From assembly GCA_020524245.1 (NCBI GenBank), contig JAIVLN010000002.1, forward strand, positions 372,001-436,000: 64,000 bases of DNA, given 5' to 3'. The stretch comes from Rossellomorea aquimaris (lineage in GTDB: Bacteria; Bacillota; Bacilli; Bacillales; Fictibacillaceae). This document shows positions 1 to 9,927 of the stretch, piece after piece. A program made the translations under genes and the position numbers. The notes beneath the pieces were generated by a model. It did no database searches. It saw only the letters and a program-made list of their open reading frames with translations, and had not been told where the DNA came from. The stretch's first letter is position 1; each line of letters starts with the position of its first letter.

Positions 1-1
1 C

Positions 2-250
2 TGGCTCGGGATTTACGGGTCAGTCCTTGCGAAGACGGCCGACTCGTTTGAGAATTATCAATTGTTTATCTACAGTTCTGGAATCTTTGTCGGGATACTG
101 ATTTGGGATTTCGGAATGGCTAGTGTCGCGAGTGGTTTCCGGAAGCATTTGAACACCCGCTATCTTCAAGGAATCTCGATTGTCGCCGGACTCTTCTTGA
201 TTGCATTCGGCTTCTACTTCGGTTATCAAGCACTTCGTTTGCTGCTTTAA
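2..250 (+). CDS. LysE/RhtB-family exporter, C-terminal fragment
   Basis: This is the 3' end of a gene cut by the left edge; the frame is open from base 2. The visible 82 residues include two hydrophobic segments, separated by a loop with an arginine and the stretch HLNTRYLQGISIVAG. That pattern is typical of the last two helices of LysE/RhtB amino acid exporters, which export small amino acids or related metabolites across the cytoplasmic membrane. It ends with TAA just before a palindromic repeat. The substrate cannot be judged, and the family call rests on topology and weak motif similarity only. Confidence 0.55.
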   Translation, partial: WLGIYGSVLAKTADSFENYQLFIYSSGIFVGILIWDFGMASVASGFRKHLNTRYLQGISIVAGLFLIAFGFYFGYQALRLLL

Positions 251-261
251 AGTGCTGATCA

Positions 262-368
262 GTGCCAGGTACCGATTTTGAACCGTTGGTACGACTGACT
301 TTTGAATCGGTACCTGGCACCATTCCTAAACCCTTGATATGACTGGATTAGTAATTGGTGCCAGGCAC
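262..368. repeat. GTGCCAGGTACC palindromic repeat cluster
   Basis: Two perfect 16-base arms at 262-277 and 305-320 (GTGCCAGGTACCGATT and its complement) flank a 27-base loop. A third related copy, the palindrome GTGCCAGGCAC, lies at 358-368. The cluster sits between two genes on the same strand. It has no T-run, so it is not a standard terminator. It looks like a dispersed REP-like element. Confidence 0.7.
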
Positions 369-475
369 TGTAGTGGGCTTTGCAGCATTTTGTGGTTCAT
401 TGCACTTTCTGTTGTGGGACATTCACCCATCTGCGTTCCTCCTAATAGTATGTGTTGTAGCTAGGAGGGATGTAG

Positions 476-1237
476 ATGGCTGAGCTATATACAAAAAGTT
501 GGCTTGAAGAAAATCTAGAATCGATACAGAATTGGCAGCAGGATGCCTTCAAGCATTTCAGCAACATGATTGCGGATAAAGGGAACACCTATCCTTGTAT
601 CCCTGGGCGTCAGGGGTTCCTTTCCAATAACCTCCGTTTCGGGTTCACCTCGGATCCTAGAGAAGATGGATCTATTGAAGATCTGGCCTTTTTATTGAAA
701 TCATACGGTGAGATCTCAAGAGATACAGGGAAGTACGCCTCCCTCGTCGTCTTTTTCAAAACACCTGAACAATTCAAGGATAACTATCGAGTGGCGGAAT
801 TTGAATCGCTGTTCTGGTCAGTGCTCAACCGGGTCAGTGCGATCGACGAAGTGGAGTGGCCGGAGGACATCCCGACCGATCCGTCTCATCATGAATGGGA
901 ATTCTGCTTCCATGGCGAGCCGTATTTTGCTTTTTGTGCGACACCGGGCCACATTTTCCGAAAAAGTCGCAGCTTCCCATGTTTTATGATGGCTTTCCAG
1001 CCTCGGTGGGTGTTTGATGAAATCAATGACTCGACCGTGTTTGGCCGTAAACTGAAAAAAGCGATCCGCAAACGGCTCGCCGATTATGATGATGTGCCGA
1101 TTCATCCCGACCTGAAATGGTACGGTCAAACCGACAACCACGAATGGAAGCAATATTTTTTAAGCGACGATGAGTCCAGCCCCTCTAAGTGCCCTTACAC
1201 ATACATGAAAAATAAGCTCAAGAAGCTCCGTCGTTAA
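476..1237 (+). CDS. YqcI/YcgG family protein
   Basis: The 253-residue protein has the conserved blocks of the YqcI/YcgG family: a central FPCFMMAFQPRW motif (about residues 167-178) and a C-terminal HPDLKWYGQ...EWKQYFL block (about 210-228). The length fits the family. The biochemical function is not established; no signal peptide or membrane segment is visible, so it should be cytosolic. The start is ATG with AGGAGGGATGTAG directly upstream. The 3' end overlaps the convergent permease gene by 20 bases, so the two stop codons interlock and there is no room for a terminator between them. Confidence 0.8.
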   Translation: MAELYTKSWLEENLESIQNWQQDAFKHFSNMIADKGNTYPCIPGRQGFLSNNLRFGFTSDPREDGSIEDLAFLLKSYGEISRDTGKYASLVVFFKTPEQFKDNYRVAEFESLFWSVLNRVSAIDEVEWPEDIPTDPSHHEWEFCFHGEPYFAFCATPGHIFRKSRSFPCFMMAFQPRWVFDEINDSTVFGRKLKKAIRKRLADYDDVPIHPDLKWYGQTDNHEWKQYFLSDDESSPSKCPYTYMKNKLKKLRR

Positions 1238-2543
1238 TGCGTGCACCTTTTACATGTCGATAGAACGCAGTTCCCGCTATGATCAACAAGAACAGCAGAC
1301 TCACATAAAAGCCGGGTCTGCTCGTTCCATCCAACAACGTCCCGCTCACCGCAAGCAGAATCAGAACCGCCCCGAGATACAGTTTAATCTGATCCCACAT
1401 GGTCTTCTTCATCAGTTTCCAGAACGACAGCAGAATGAGGAACCACGTGTACAGAAGCATGAGTCCCGCAGCTGTCGTGATGTACTCATACATTTTACCG
1501 GGAAAAATCAACGAAATGACGATGGACGCGCCTAAGCCGCCTGCAGTCAATGCAAGGGCTGGCAGTGGCACACTCAACCTCCCTTTTTTCGCGAACATAG
1601 CAGGCGCATCTCGGTCCTTCGCCAACGTGACGATCATCGTCGTGACGGCATAAAGCGCTGCTACCATCGTCGAAAATCCGGCAATGATGAGCATCCCGTT
1701 GAAAATGTGTGGTACGAACGGCAGGTTGTAATCGTTCAGTGCGGTCATGAACGGACTTTCATCCTTCGTGATGTCCTTCCACGACACGAGCAACAGGACA
1801 AGCCCGATCGCTATCACATACATGATCGAAAGGACGATTAACATCCATCGTCCTGACTTCGGCGCGTCGTTTTTATCCTTCAGCTCAGTCGCCATCAGCC
1901 CCATCACTTCAATGCCTCCAAATGTGTAAAAGGCGTAGATGAGGGCTGCCCACAGACCAAGCGTTCCTTTTTCAAAAAAACCGTCGAATACAGCTCGTTC
2001 AGTCTTTCCGCCCGTCACATCCAAAGCACCGGATAGCGCAAGTATTCCGATGATGATGAACATGACGATTGCAGCAACTTTAATAATGCCAAAGAGATTC
2101 TCCACCAGCTCGAAATCATCGACACCCATCAAGATGATCACAAGACCGATCACCGCATAGATCGTTGCCAGGAGCCATAGCGGCATGTTCGGAAACCAGA
2201 ATTGGGTGAAGATTGCAAGAGCGGTCAATTGACTTCCCATGATCAACGTTTCGGACGTCCAGAACACCCATCCAGTCCCGAATCCTGTTTCCTTTCCGAA
2301 CGCTTTCTTCGCAAAGGTCCTGAACGATCCTTTTTCCGGATAATCGACGGTCATACGAGCCATTGCATCAAATACAATGTACGTCCCGATTGCTGCTAAA
2401 ATGAACGCGATGACAACGGCTGGTCCGCTTTTTTCAATCGCAATGGAACTACCCAGGAAAAACCCTGTCCCGATGATGCATCCGACACCGATCAACGACA
2501 GCTTCCACCATGTAAGCTCCGGATTTTGCGCCTTCTTCTTCAA
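1218..2543 (-). CDS. APC-superfamily amino acid permease
   Basis: A polytopic membrane protein of about 441 residues with roughly twelve hydrophobic segments. The first helix carries the APC signature IGVGCIIGTGFFLGS, and YAFYTFGGIEVMGL in the middle is typical of helix 6. It should take up an amino acid by proton or cation symport; the substrate is not readable. The start is placed at TTG 2543 because AGAGGAGGAAG stands 7 bases upstream of it. The earlier ATG at 2576 has no ribosome binding site and would place that Shine-Dalgarno sequence inside the gene. It is divergent from an amidinotransferase-fold hydrolase, which suggests a shared arginine-type substrate, but this is inference. Confidence 0.82.
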   Translation of the reverse strand: MKKKAQNPELTWWKLSLIGVGCIIGTGFFLGSSIAIEKSGPAVVIAFILAAIGTYIVFDAMARMTVDYPEKGSFRTFAKKAFGKETGFGTGWVFWTSETLIMGSQLTALAIFTQFWFPNMPLWLLATIYAVIGLVIILMGVDDFELVENLFGIIKVAAIVMFIIIGILALSGALDVTGGKTERAVFDGFFEKGTLGLWAALIYAFYTFGGIEVMGLMATELKDKNDAPKSGRWMLIVLSIMYVIAIGLVLLLVSWKDITKDESPFMTALNDYNLPFVPHIFNGMLIIAGFSTMVAALYAVTTMIVTLAKDRDAPAMFAKKGRLSVPLPALALTAGGLGASIVISLIFPGKMYEYITTAAGLMLLYTWFLILLSFWKLMKKTMWDQIKLYLGAVLILLAVSGTLLDGTSRPGFYVSLLFLLIIAGTAFYRHVKGARINDGAS

Positions 2544-2683
2544 CCGACTTCCTCCTCTCTGCCGAACCTTTTCCATAGTTTGAGAAGATGAATTTCGCTT
2601 TATGTATTCCTTTTACTTGGATGAGAAAGGTGTGCGCTGGAAAGGCTATAACAAGATCATTAATGAAATGGAGAGAAACCCTC

Positions 2684-3625
2684 ATGTTGAACATTACGCC
2701 GAGCTGTTGGTCCGAGACGGATCCGTTAAAAACCGTCGTCCTCTGTCCTCCTTCTGTGTTGGATGTGCCTGACCAGCAGACTGCGACAGATGTCCTCTGG
2801 GAAAAACCGGTCGTTCAGAACAAAGCACTAGAGAACCATAAAGAGCTATGCCATGCGCTGGAAGAAGCCGGCGTCGAGGTCATCAACTACTCGAAATACT
2901 TATCCGTCGCGGATTTCAAGGTAAATGAACAGCTGATCAACCGAGTTTTCGTGCGCGATCTGGCTTGCGTACTCGGTGAAACCGTTTTTCCGGGAGAGCC
3001 AGGGATTTCAATGCGAAAACCTGAGTACATCCACGCCCATAACCTGTTCGAAAAATGGATGGGCGACCGGTTTGATTTGGAAGGGAACAACGGGATGAAA
3101 GGCTTGGAGTTCGGGGATGTGCTCGTGTTGAACCGCGATGCCGTGCTCGTGAATGTCGGATTGCGGACGAGCATCTTAAGCATTGAAAAATTGAAAGGGA
3201 AGATTTTCGAAGCTGGATTCTCTGAAATCGGGGTGATCGACTTGCCCCGCCGCGCCGACACGTTACATACGGATATGAACATGAATGTCGCGGGACCGGG
3301 TTTGATTTTGTCCAAATGTTTCGTGCGGTTCATGCCGGTTATGGTGCTGACGGAAAAAGAGCATCGGTATGAAATGTTCCACACATTTGTGAAGCACCAT
3401 GGATTTGAGATCCATTGGACGTCGAAGGTGACCGATACGGTGGCGGATATCAACTTTTTGAATCTCGATCCCGAGACGATTTTGATCAGTAAACAGCGTC
3501 GGAAGAGCATTTTCCGGGATCATCCGAAGTTGAAGAAGCTGAATTACATCGAAGTGGACGTTTCTGAGCTCGAAAAAGGCGGAGGTGGCATCCGTTGTAT
3601 GACTTTGCCGCTGAAACGGGGGTAA
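2684..3625 (+). CDS. Arginine deiminase/DDAH-type guanidino hydrolase
   Basis: A 313-residue protein of the guanidino-group-modifying superfamily (amidinotransferase, arginine deiminase, dimethylarginine hydrolase). Visible active-site elements, in order: VRD at about 90, the acidic LEFGD at about 141-145, the catalytic His in LHTDM at about 195, and the nucleophilic Cys in GGGGIRCMT near the C terminus (Cys305). All expected catalytic residues are present, so it should be active on a guanidino or amidino compound. The start ATG 2684 has GGAGAG 8 bases upstream; an upstream in-frame start lacks one. It is divergent from an amino acid permease that may supply the substrate. The exact substrate is not resolved. 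Confidence 0.75.
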   Translation: MLNITPSCWSETDPLKTVVLCPPSVLDVPDQQTATDVLWEKPVVQNKALENHKELCHALEEAGVEVINYSKYLSVADFKVNEQLINRVFVRDLACVLGETVFPGEPGISMRKPEYIHAHNLFEKWMGDRFDLEGNNGMKGLEFGDVLVLNRDAVLVNVGLRTSILSIEKLKGKIFEAGFSEIGVIDLPRRADTLHTDMNMNVAGPGLILSKCFVRFMPVMVLTEKEHRYEMFHTFVKHHGFEIHWTSKVTDTVADINFLNLDPETILISKQRRKSIFRDHPKLKKLNYIEVDVSELEKGGGGIRCMTLPLKRG

Positions 3626-3664
3626 ATTGAGGGGTTTTGCTCAGCTTTTGAGAGTGGTCTTGCC

Positions 3665-3775
3665 AAAATGGGGTGATGTTTCTCGAAAATGGAGTGAAGT
3701 CTTGCCAAAATCCAAGATGGTCTCTCGAAAATAGAGCATCATCTCTCGAAAATGCGCACCTGTTTTGCCAAACCG
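3665..3775. repeat. 21-bp phased repeat array A (6 units)
   Basis: Six units begin their AAAA(T) anchor at 3665, 3686, 3707, 3728, 3749 and 3770, exactly 21 bases apart. Each has a conserved core, TCTCGAAAAT or CTTGCCAAAAT, and about nine variable bases. Read on the minus strand the core is ATTTTCGAGA or ATTTTGGCAAG, the same pair of cores found in array B at 9395. The minus frame is open and would encode heptads such as FRETILD, but has no ribosome binding site, so I regard it as non-coding. Confidence 0.8.
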
Positions 3776-3800
3776 GTCTTTCTTACTATCCCACCAAGGT

Positions 3801-3832
3801 AAAAACGAAGGGACTGTCGCCATGACAGTCCC
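3801..3832 (-). terminator. Terminator of glpD
   Basis: Perfect 9-bp stem (GGGACTGTC 3810-3818 with GACAGTCCC 3824-3832), followed on the minus strand by TTCGTTTTT. It lies just after the glpD stop codon. Confidence 0.85.
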
Positions 3833-3841
3833 TCTCCTTAT

Positions 3842-5521
3842 TCAAATCGCTTGTTCTGTCTTCCCGTCATCCAAAGGCGTCACTGCGTCATGGATGAGTT
3901 GGTCGAGCTCAGCCGTGTGTCGGACCTTCTCTTCATCCGTCCAACCGAGCTCCTCTGCCATTCGGTCGAGCACCGATGACTTCCACTTCGTCACCCAATG
4001 AATGTCGAAGAACATAGCACCTGTGCGACGGATGAAGAAGTCGATCGGTTTTGCGACCATTTCCTCTTCGATTCCGTACATCAACATCGCAGCGACTTCA
4101 TTCGGTAACGATGGATCCCCATCGTTTTCCTTCATCATTTCGTACACTCGGTCGATGTTCGAACCGTACCGCTTAACCATCACTTTCGCAACTGCTTCTT
4201 CCAGTCCAAGCTCTTCTACACCTTGCTTCACTTTCTTCTCCATGAACGCCGGGAACTTCTTGGAACCCCCGACTTCTCCTCCTGATATCGGCATGTGCTT
4301 CGTTTTACATCCTGGGTAGGAGCCATGACCATCTTCCTTCAACTGCTCGCCGACCAGATTGACGATGCTTTCCGCCATTTTCCTGTAACCGGTCAACTTC
4401 CCGCCGGCAATCGTAATCAAGCCAGAGTCCGAAATGAAAATTTCATCTTTACGAGAAATTTCCGATGGATCCTTACCTTCCTCATGGATGAGCGGGCGCA
4501 ATCCAGCCCAACTAGACTCTACATCTTCTGGTTTCACATCCAGCTCCGGGAACATGAAGTGTATGGAATTCAGAATGTATTCCCGGTCGTCGACAGTCAT
4601 ACGGGGATGCGCGATGTCCGATTCATACGTCGTATCTGTCGTTCCAACGTACGTCTTTCCTTCCCTCGGAATGGCAAATACCATCCTGCCATCTTCCGTG
4701 TCATAATAAACCGCTTGATCCAACGGGAACTTACTTTGATCGAACACGAGGTGGACACCTTTCGTCAGGTGTAACGTTTTTCCATGCTTCGAGCGATCCT
4801 GTTCTCGTAGCTCATCGACCCACGGCCCCGCCGCATTGACAATCTTTTTCGCACGTATATGATACGTTTCACCCTTCAATTCATCGCGCACAACCGCTCC
4901 AACCGCTTTCCCGTCTTCGTAAATGAAGTCGACGACCTTCGCGTAGTTCACCGCATCCACACCGTGCTCAACCGCCTTCTTCATGACTTCAATCGTCAAC
5001 CGGGCATCGTCGGTACGGTACTCGACGTAATAGCCGCCGCCTTTCAGGCCGTCTTTTTTCAAAGTCGGAACACGCTCCAACGTCTCTTCCCGGCTGAGCA
5101 TCGAGCGTCGTTCTTTTCTTTTTACACCGGCTAAGAAGTCATACACTCGCAAGCCGATCGAAGTACTGAACCGGCCGAATGTACCTCCTTTAAAAATCGG
5201 CAAAACCATCCATTCGGGGGTTGTCACGTGAGGTCCGTTCTCATAGACGATCGCGCGCTCCTTCCCGACTTCCGCCACCATCTTCACTTCAAATTGTTTC
5301 AAGTAGCGAAGTCCACCGTGCACCAGTTTCGTCGATCGGCTCGACGTCCCTGCAGCAAAGTCCTGCATCTCGACAAGCGCGGTCTTCATCCCCCGACTGG
5401 ATGCATCAAGCGATATCCCTGCTCCTGTAATGCCTCCACCAATCACCAGCACATCGTATTCTTCTGTTTGCATATGTTCTAAACGATCCGTTCGTTGTTT
5501 ACCTGAAAAAGTTCCACTCAT
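3842..5521 (-). CDS. glpD: Aerobic glycerol-3-phosphate dehydrogenase
   Basis: A FAD-dependent enzyme that oxidises sn-glycerol-3-phosphate to dihydroxyacetone phosphate and passes electrons to menaquinone at the membrane. At 559 residues it matches the Bacillus enzyme along its length. It has the N-terminal dinucleotide fold [13 protein letters not shown] (about residues 27-39), the block [18 protein letters not shown], the substrate-site region [18 protein letters not shown], and the C-terminal GlpD domain. The start ATG has AGGAGGAAAG upstream. It is downstream of glpK but separated by its own leader terminator (5587-5647) and a probable promoter in the 3' end of glpK, so it can be regulated independently by GlpP antitermination. 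Confidence 0.96.
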   Translation of the reverse strand: MSGTFSGKQRTDRLEHMQTEEYDVLVIGGGITGAGISLDASSRGMKTALVEMQDFAAGTSSRSTKLVHGGLRYLKQFEVKMVAEVGKERAIVYENGPHVTTPEWMVLPIFKGGTFGRFSTSIGLRVYDFLAGVKRKERRSMLSREETLERVPTLKKDGLKGGGYYVEYRTDDARLTIEVMKKAVEHGVDAVNYAKVVDFIYEDGKAVGAVVRDELKGETYHIRAKKIVNAAGPWVDELREQDRSKHGKTLHLTKGVHLVFDQSKFPLDQAVYYDTEDGRMVFAIPREGKTYVGTTDTTYESDIAHPRMTVDDREYILNSIHFMFPELDVKPEDVESSWAGLRPLIHEEGKDPSEISRKDEIFISDSGLITIAGGKLTGYRKMAESIVNLVGEQLKEDGHGSYPGCKTKHMPISGGEVGGSKKFPAFMEKKVKQGVEELGLEEAVAKVMVKRYGSNIDRVYEMMKENDGDPSLPNEVAAMLMYGIEEEMVAKPIDFFIRRTGAMFFDIHWVTKWKSSVLDRMAEELGWTDEEKVRHTAELDQLIHDAVTPLDDGKTEQAI

Positions 5522-5586
5522 GATCTCTTTCCTCCTATATAGAAAACTTACCCGAAAATGGCTTCTGCTTATACTTTATTCGGAGC

Positions 5587-5647
5587 AAAAAAAAGAGACC
5601 ACAACTGGAACCTATAAGCTGTGCACTTATAAGTCCGTTGCGGTCTC
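5587..5647 (-). terminator. Leader terminator of glpD (GlpP antitermination target)
   Basis: On the minus strand the arms GAGACCGCAAC and GTTGTGGTCTC form an 11-bp stem followed by eight T residues, about 65 bases before the glpD start. The position upstream of the gene, the neighbouring glpP and the matching element before glpF mark it as a conditional terminator. GlpP with glycerol-3-phosphate is known to relieve termination at glpD in Bacillus subtilis. Confidence 0.85.
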
Positions 5648-5676
5648 TCCGATTCTCCGACGCATATATTAACTTG
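5646..5676 (-). promoter_or_regulatory. Conserved GlpP-box-like leader element before glpD
   Basis: Minus-strand bases from CAAGTTAAT to CGGAGAATCGGAGA match the glpF leader at 8192-8223 almost base for base (CAAGTTAATA, ATG, CGGAGAAACGGAGA). The element abuts the 5' arm of the leader terminator in both genes, which suggests it is the RNA site read by GlpP or an antiterminator arm. The match is seen directly; its role is inferred. Confidence 0.7.
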
Positions 5677-5681
5677 TCTTC

Positions 5682-7206
<1,525 letters not shown>

Positions 7207-7215
7207 TTAAAACGT

Positions 7216-8058
7216 TTATTGGTTCGATAATTCAAGCTTGGACACTTTCTTTTTCTCTTTGGCCGGCTCTTCCTTCTCACTCGTCACATAAGCCACAACA
7301 AGAACGGCGAGGACAAGTGCACCGACTACCCAGAACGCTAGTGTATCTGTACCCGTAAAGAACTTTTGGTAAAAGAGGGCGCCGAACACACCACCAAGTA
7401 TCGGTCCGACTACCGGTATCCAGGAGTACCCCCAGTCAGATGTCGCCTTCCCTGGAATCGGCAGGATAAAGTGCGCAATACGCGGTCCGAGGTCACGTGC
7501 CGGGTTGATCGCATATCCTGTCGTTCCTCCGAGGGACATTCCAATTGCCACGATCAGGAATCCAACAATCAACGGGTTCAATCCTTCTGTAAACTCGTTC
7601 GCACCGATGGCTAGTAGACCGAGTAACAGGACGAACGTTCCAATGACCTCACTGAGCAGGTTCGAAAACGTATGACGGATCGCCGGGTCTGTTGAGAATA
7701 CCGCTCGTTTCAAACCAGGATCCTTCGTCTCTCTCCAGTGCGGCAAGTAGTGGAAATAGACGATAATAGCCCCGATGAACGCACCGATCATCTGTGCTGT
7801 GATGTACATCGGGACCTTTGCCCACGGGAATTCCCCAATAGATGCTAAGCCCAGCGTGACTGCCGGGTTGATGTGCGCCCCGCTGATTCCGCCAACTGCG
7901 TAAACCGCAACGGCAACCGCAAGACCCCATCCCATCGTAATGACGATCCAACCGGAATCCTGTGCCTTTGTTTTATTTAATACGACGCCTCCAACGACGC
8001 CTCCTCCCAAAATGATAAGAATCATTGTTCCCATGATTTCTGCCATGAATTCTGACAT
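7216..8058 (-). CDS. glpF: Glycerol uptake facilitator (aquaglyceroporin)
   Basis: A 280-residue MIP-family channel with six hydrophobic segments and both half-helix motifs: HINPAVTLG (NPA at residues 64-66) and AINPARDLGPR (NPA at 185-187). The Asp after NPAR is characteristic of glycerol facilitators rather than water channels. It allows passive entry of glycerol. The start ATG 8058 has GGAGGAAGG upstream. The C terminus ends in a Lys/Glu-rich cytosolic tail. First gene of glpFK, directly downstream of its regulator glpP on the same strand. Confidence 0.95.
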   Translation of the reverse strand: MSEFMAEIMGTMILIILGGGVVGGVVLNKTKAQDSGWIVITMGWGLAVAVAVYAVGGISGAHINPAVTLGLASIGEFPWAKVPMYITAQMIGAFIGAIIVYFHYLPHWRETKDPGLKRAVFSTDPAIRHTFSNLLSEVIGTFVLLLGLLAIGANEFTEGLNPLIVGFLIVAIGMSLGGTTGYAINPARDLGPRIAHFILPIPGKATSDWGYSWIPVVGPILGGVFGALFYQKFFTGTDTLAFWVVGALVLAVLVVAYVTSEKEEPAKEKKKVSKLELSNQ

Positions 8059-8142
8059 TTTTCCTTCCTCCAATCACTTTTAATTGTGTAAACCCTTTCA
8101 TTTTTGACAGAGAAAATATATGTTTCAAAGTTTTATGAGTAC

Positions 8143-8192
8143 AAAAAAATCCACACGAATCGCCTCATCTAAAATGAGGGATAAGTGTGGAT
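8143..8192 (-). terminator. Leader terminator of glpFK
   Basis: On the minus strand the arms ATCCACAC (8185-8192) and GTGTGGAT (8149-8156) are followed by a T-run (8143-8149) about 85 bases before glpF. An inner stem, CCTCATTTTAGATGAGG, extends the hairpin. By comparison with the glpD leader and the known system it should be read through when GlpP is active. Confidence 0.85.
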
Positions 8193-8223
8193 CTCCGTTT
8201 CTCCGTCACATGTTATTAACTTG
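8192..8223 (-). promoter_or_regulatory. Conserved GlpP-box-like leader element before glpF
   Basis: Minus-strand sequence CAAGTTAATAACATG followed by CGGAGAAACGGAGA. It is nearly identical to 5646-5676 and lies at the same place relative to the terminator stem. Confidence 0.7.
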
Positions 8224-8229
8224 CCTATC

Positions 8230-8258
8230 AAGTTACATGATTCGGAAAGCGCTGTCAA
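8230..8258 (-). promoter_or_regulatory. glpF promoter with overlapping cre site
   Basis: On the minus strand TTGACA (8253-8258), a 17-base spacer and TAACTT (8230-8235). The -35 overlaps TGACAGCGCTTTCC (8244-8257), which departs from the catabolite-responsive element consensus TGWAARCGYTWNCW at only two positions. This predicts CcpA repression when a preferred sugar is present, as known for glpFK in Bacillus. Confidence 0.7.
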
Positions 8259-8266
8259 GGACAAAT

Positions 8267-8827
8267 TTACAATTCCTTAACATAGTGTTTCCACAGTTCA
8301 CCCCTCGATGTCGTCACCGCTCTCGCTCCTGCGCCTAAAGCCTGTTCGACATCCTCTATCGTCCGGATTAAGCCTCCAGCAAAGATCGGGATTCCGGTAT
8401 GCTCATGTACTTCTTTTATGATGTCGGGCATAAGCCCTGGAAGCACTTCGATGAAATCGGGCTTCGTCTTTTCGAGCAACTTGTAGCTCTTATTTAGAGC
8501 GCTTGAATCGAGCAGGAATAGCCGCTGAATCGCAAGGACTCCTTTCTTTTTAGCCGTTAAAATGACATTCGTACGGGTGGAGATCAATCCGTCCGCCTTG
8601 ATGTCCTGGCAAAGGAATTCTGCTGCGTAATCGTCGTTGCTCAACCCATGGATGAGATCGACATGAATGAGCATTTTCTTATCGTGCCGCTTCGCCATCT
8701 GCACAATGCTCTTCAGCTGACTGACATGGCTGTCGAGCAATACGAGATATTCATATGGGCTCTTCAGCAATTTTTCAAAGTCCTTCATATTCCGGACTGC
8801 AGGTAGTATTTTCTGTTGGATCGGCAT
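8267..8827 (-). CDS. glpP: Glycerol uptake operon antiterminator
   Basis: A 186-residue cytosolic RNA-binding regulator. With glycerol-3-phosphate bound it allows transcription through the leader terminators of glpFK and glpD. Family features are visible across the protein: [20 protein letters not shown] near residues 53-72, DGLISTRTN, and [14 protein letters not shown] near the C terminus, on a TIM-barrel-like frame. The start ATG has AAAGGA nine bases upstream. It is upstream of glpF on the same strand, and both target leaders are in this window, so the full regulatory circuit is present. Confidence 0.95.
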   Translation of the reverse strand: MPIQQKILPAVRNMKDFEKLLKSPYEYLVLLDSHVSQLKSIVQMAKRHDKKMLIHVDLIHGLSNDDYAAEFLCQDIKADGLISTRTNVILTAKKKGVLAIQRLFLLDSSALNKSYKLLEKTKPDFIEVLPGLMPDIIKEVHEHTGIPIFAGGLIRTIEDVEQALGAGARAVTTSRGELWKHYVKEL

Positions 8828-8850
8828 ATTTCACCATCCTTTTATTCCTT

Positions 8851-8869
8851 TAGAGTCTTCAAGACTCTA
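8851..8869. promoter_or_regulatory. Perfect 19-base palindrome upstream of glpP
   Basis: TAGAGTCTT-C-AAGACTCTA lies about 24 bases before the glpP start. It could be an operator or a hairpin in the glpP leader; nothing in the sequence decides between them. Confidence 0.45.
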
Positions 8870-9078
8870 CTTTCGCATGGTTCATTTTTGGACGCAAGCG
8901 AATAATCAAACTACTAATAGCCCGCCTGACAAGGCTTGAAACCTTTTTTCCATAAAATAGAACCAACATACTATTCGGTCTTCCATCCTACGTTTAGGAG
9001 GGTCGAATCTTGGGAAGTAGGTAAGAAGGCTCCCCCCATGCCAACTTCAATCATGTTAAAAATGAGGGATAAGGAACC
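8870..9078. other. Gene-poor stretch upstream of glpP
   Basis: About 200 bases with an open plus-strand frame that has no convincing ribosome binding site or recognisable product. It probably holds the glpP promoter, but I cannot place it with confidence. Confidence 0.4.
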
Positions 9079-9309
9079 GTGGATGACTTTTTTAAAGACT
9101 CCCATAGCCGATATAAGCAAGTTCTAAATGTGTGTCACTCGGTCATTACAAACGAACTTAAGTTTCAAAAGAAATACCCTGATGTTCTGCGTATTTCGAA
9201 ATTGACGGGTTATTCCGAAGAAAGGATTTTGGAATCTCTTGAGTTTGGAAAAGGAGACGATCAAAACGACCGGTTCCATTATTCAAGGAGACGTTATTTG
9301 CGACACTAG
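9079..9309 (+). pseudogene. Possible sigma-70-family region 3 remnant
   Basis: A 76-residue frame whose middle part, RISKLTGYSEERILESLEFGK (split here as RISKLTGYSE and ERILESLEFGK), resembles region 3 of SigB/SigF-type sigma factors, where a helix-turn-helix ends in SEEEVLE.MEMGK. Regions 1, 2 and 4 are absent and the similarity stops abruptly after LEFGK. The proposed GTG start has only AAGGA four bases away. The best reading is a decayed fragment; a short independent DNA-binding protein is the alternative. Confidence is low because the match is short. Confidence 0.33.
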
Positions 9310-9394
9310 ATGGCATGCGGGAGGGGCTTACTTTTTACCATTATTTACATGATTGTTCATCATAGCTGTGTTTTTTGTAGTAAAAAAGGCTGTA

Positions 9395-9520
9395 TTGGCT
9401 AAACATAGGTCCGATTTCGAGAGACAAAGCTGTATTTTCGGGAAACGTAACTTCATTTTCGAGAAACAAACCAGCATTTTCGAGAAACATTGCCTCAGTT
9501 TGGCTAGACAGCTTTGCCAG
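9395..9520. repeat. 21-bp phased repeat array B (6 units)
   Basis: Cores start at 9395, 9416, 9437, 9458, 9479 and 9500, exactly 21 bases apart. The four inner units carry TTCGAGAAAC-type cores. The two outer units carry TTGGCTAAAC or TTGGCTAGAC. The linkers are unrelated. The cores equal those of array A on the opposite strand. A plus-strand frame is open (heptads such as FEKQTSI) but has no ribosome binding site. Confidence 0.8.
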
Positions 9521-9675
9521 GCTAGCCTCGACCCCCTATTTTTATTGTGAAAAAGCCTATATATATCAGTATTGTGCGAAAGTCTGTATGAATCCGCACT
9601 AATTTTTTAAAACCTGGCAAAAATCAGCTCTTTTGGCGAAGGCTGAGTCCTATATTGATCGTTTTTTAAAATTCA

Positions 9676-9713
9676 AGAAAGCACCAGCGCCTTAATGGAC
9701 TGGTGCTTTTTCC
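9676..9713. terminator. Bidirectional terminator
   Basis: AAGCACCAG and CTGGTGCTTT form a 9-bp stem, with TTTTT on the plus side and T-rich sequence on the minus side. It lies between array B and a minus-strand gene fragment. Confidence 0.75.
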
Positions 9714-9850
9714 TATTGGTCCAGATGGGTGTACTCGCCTCGTCCGAGTGGTAATCCGAACCAGTAGAAGACGGCGAAAAGTAGTGTCCAGAACTTCCTA
9801 GATTGTGATTGTCCGCGCGTCCTCCCCAATAGGCCCAGAAACAAGACAAT
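9713..9850 (-). pseudogene. Short membrane-protein remnant
   Basis: A minus-strand frame of about 45 residues ending at TAG 9713, directly before a terminator. It reads like the C-terminal end of a membrane protein, with RKFWTLLFAVFYWFGLPLG as a hydrophobic segment. No start codon with a ribosome binding site is present and an in-frame stop lies just upstream. Family not recognised. Confidence 0.3.
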
Positions 9851-9927
9851 CTATTAGTCTATGCTAGAAGTTTACGAATCAGAACGATTGTGTTGAAAAA
9901 AGTGAAAAACGGTATGGATGTACTAGT

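Noticed and set aside
2887-3510. 207-residue minus-strand frame
   Set aside because: Lies wholly inside the amidinotransferase-fold gene, whose catalytic motifs and ribosome binding site are on the plus strand.
3641-3823. Minus-strand frame encoding heptad repeats over array A
   Set aside because: No ribosome binding site, and the linker codons are unconstrained. The pattern is explained by the 21-base DNA period, which keeps one frame open.
4295-4774. 159-residue plus-strand frame within glpD
   Set aside because: Antisense shadow of a strongly conserved gene.
8936-9127. 63-residue plus-strand frame upstream of the sigma-like fragment
   Set aside because: No convincing ribosome binding site or recognisable family.
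9353-9550. Plus-strand frame over array B
   Set aside because: Same reason as array A: periodic DNA, no start signal, no recognisable protein.
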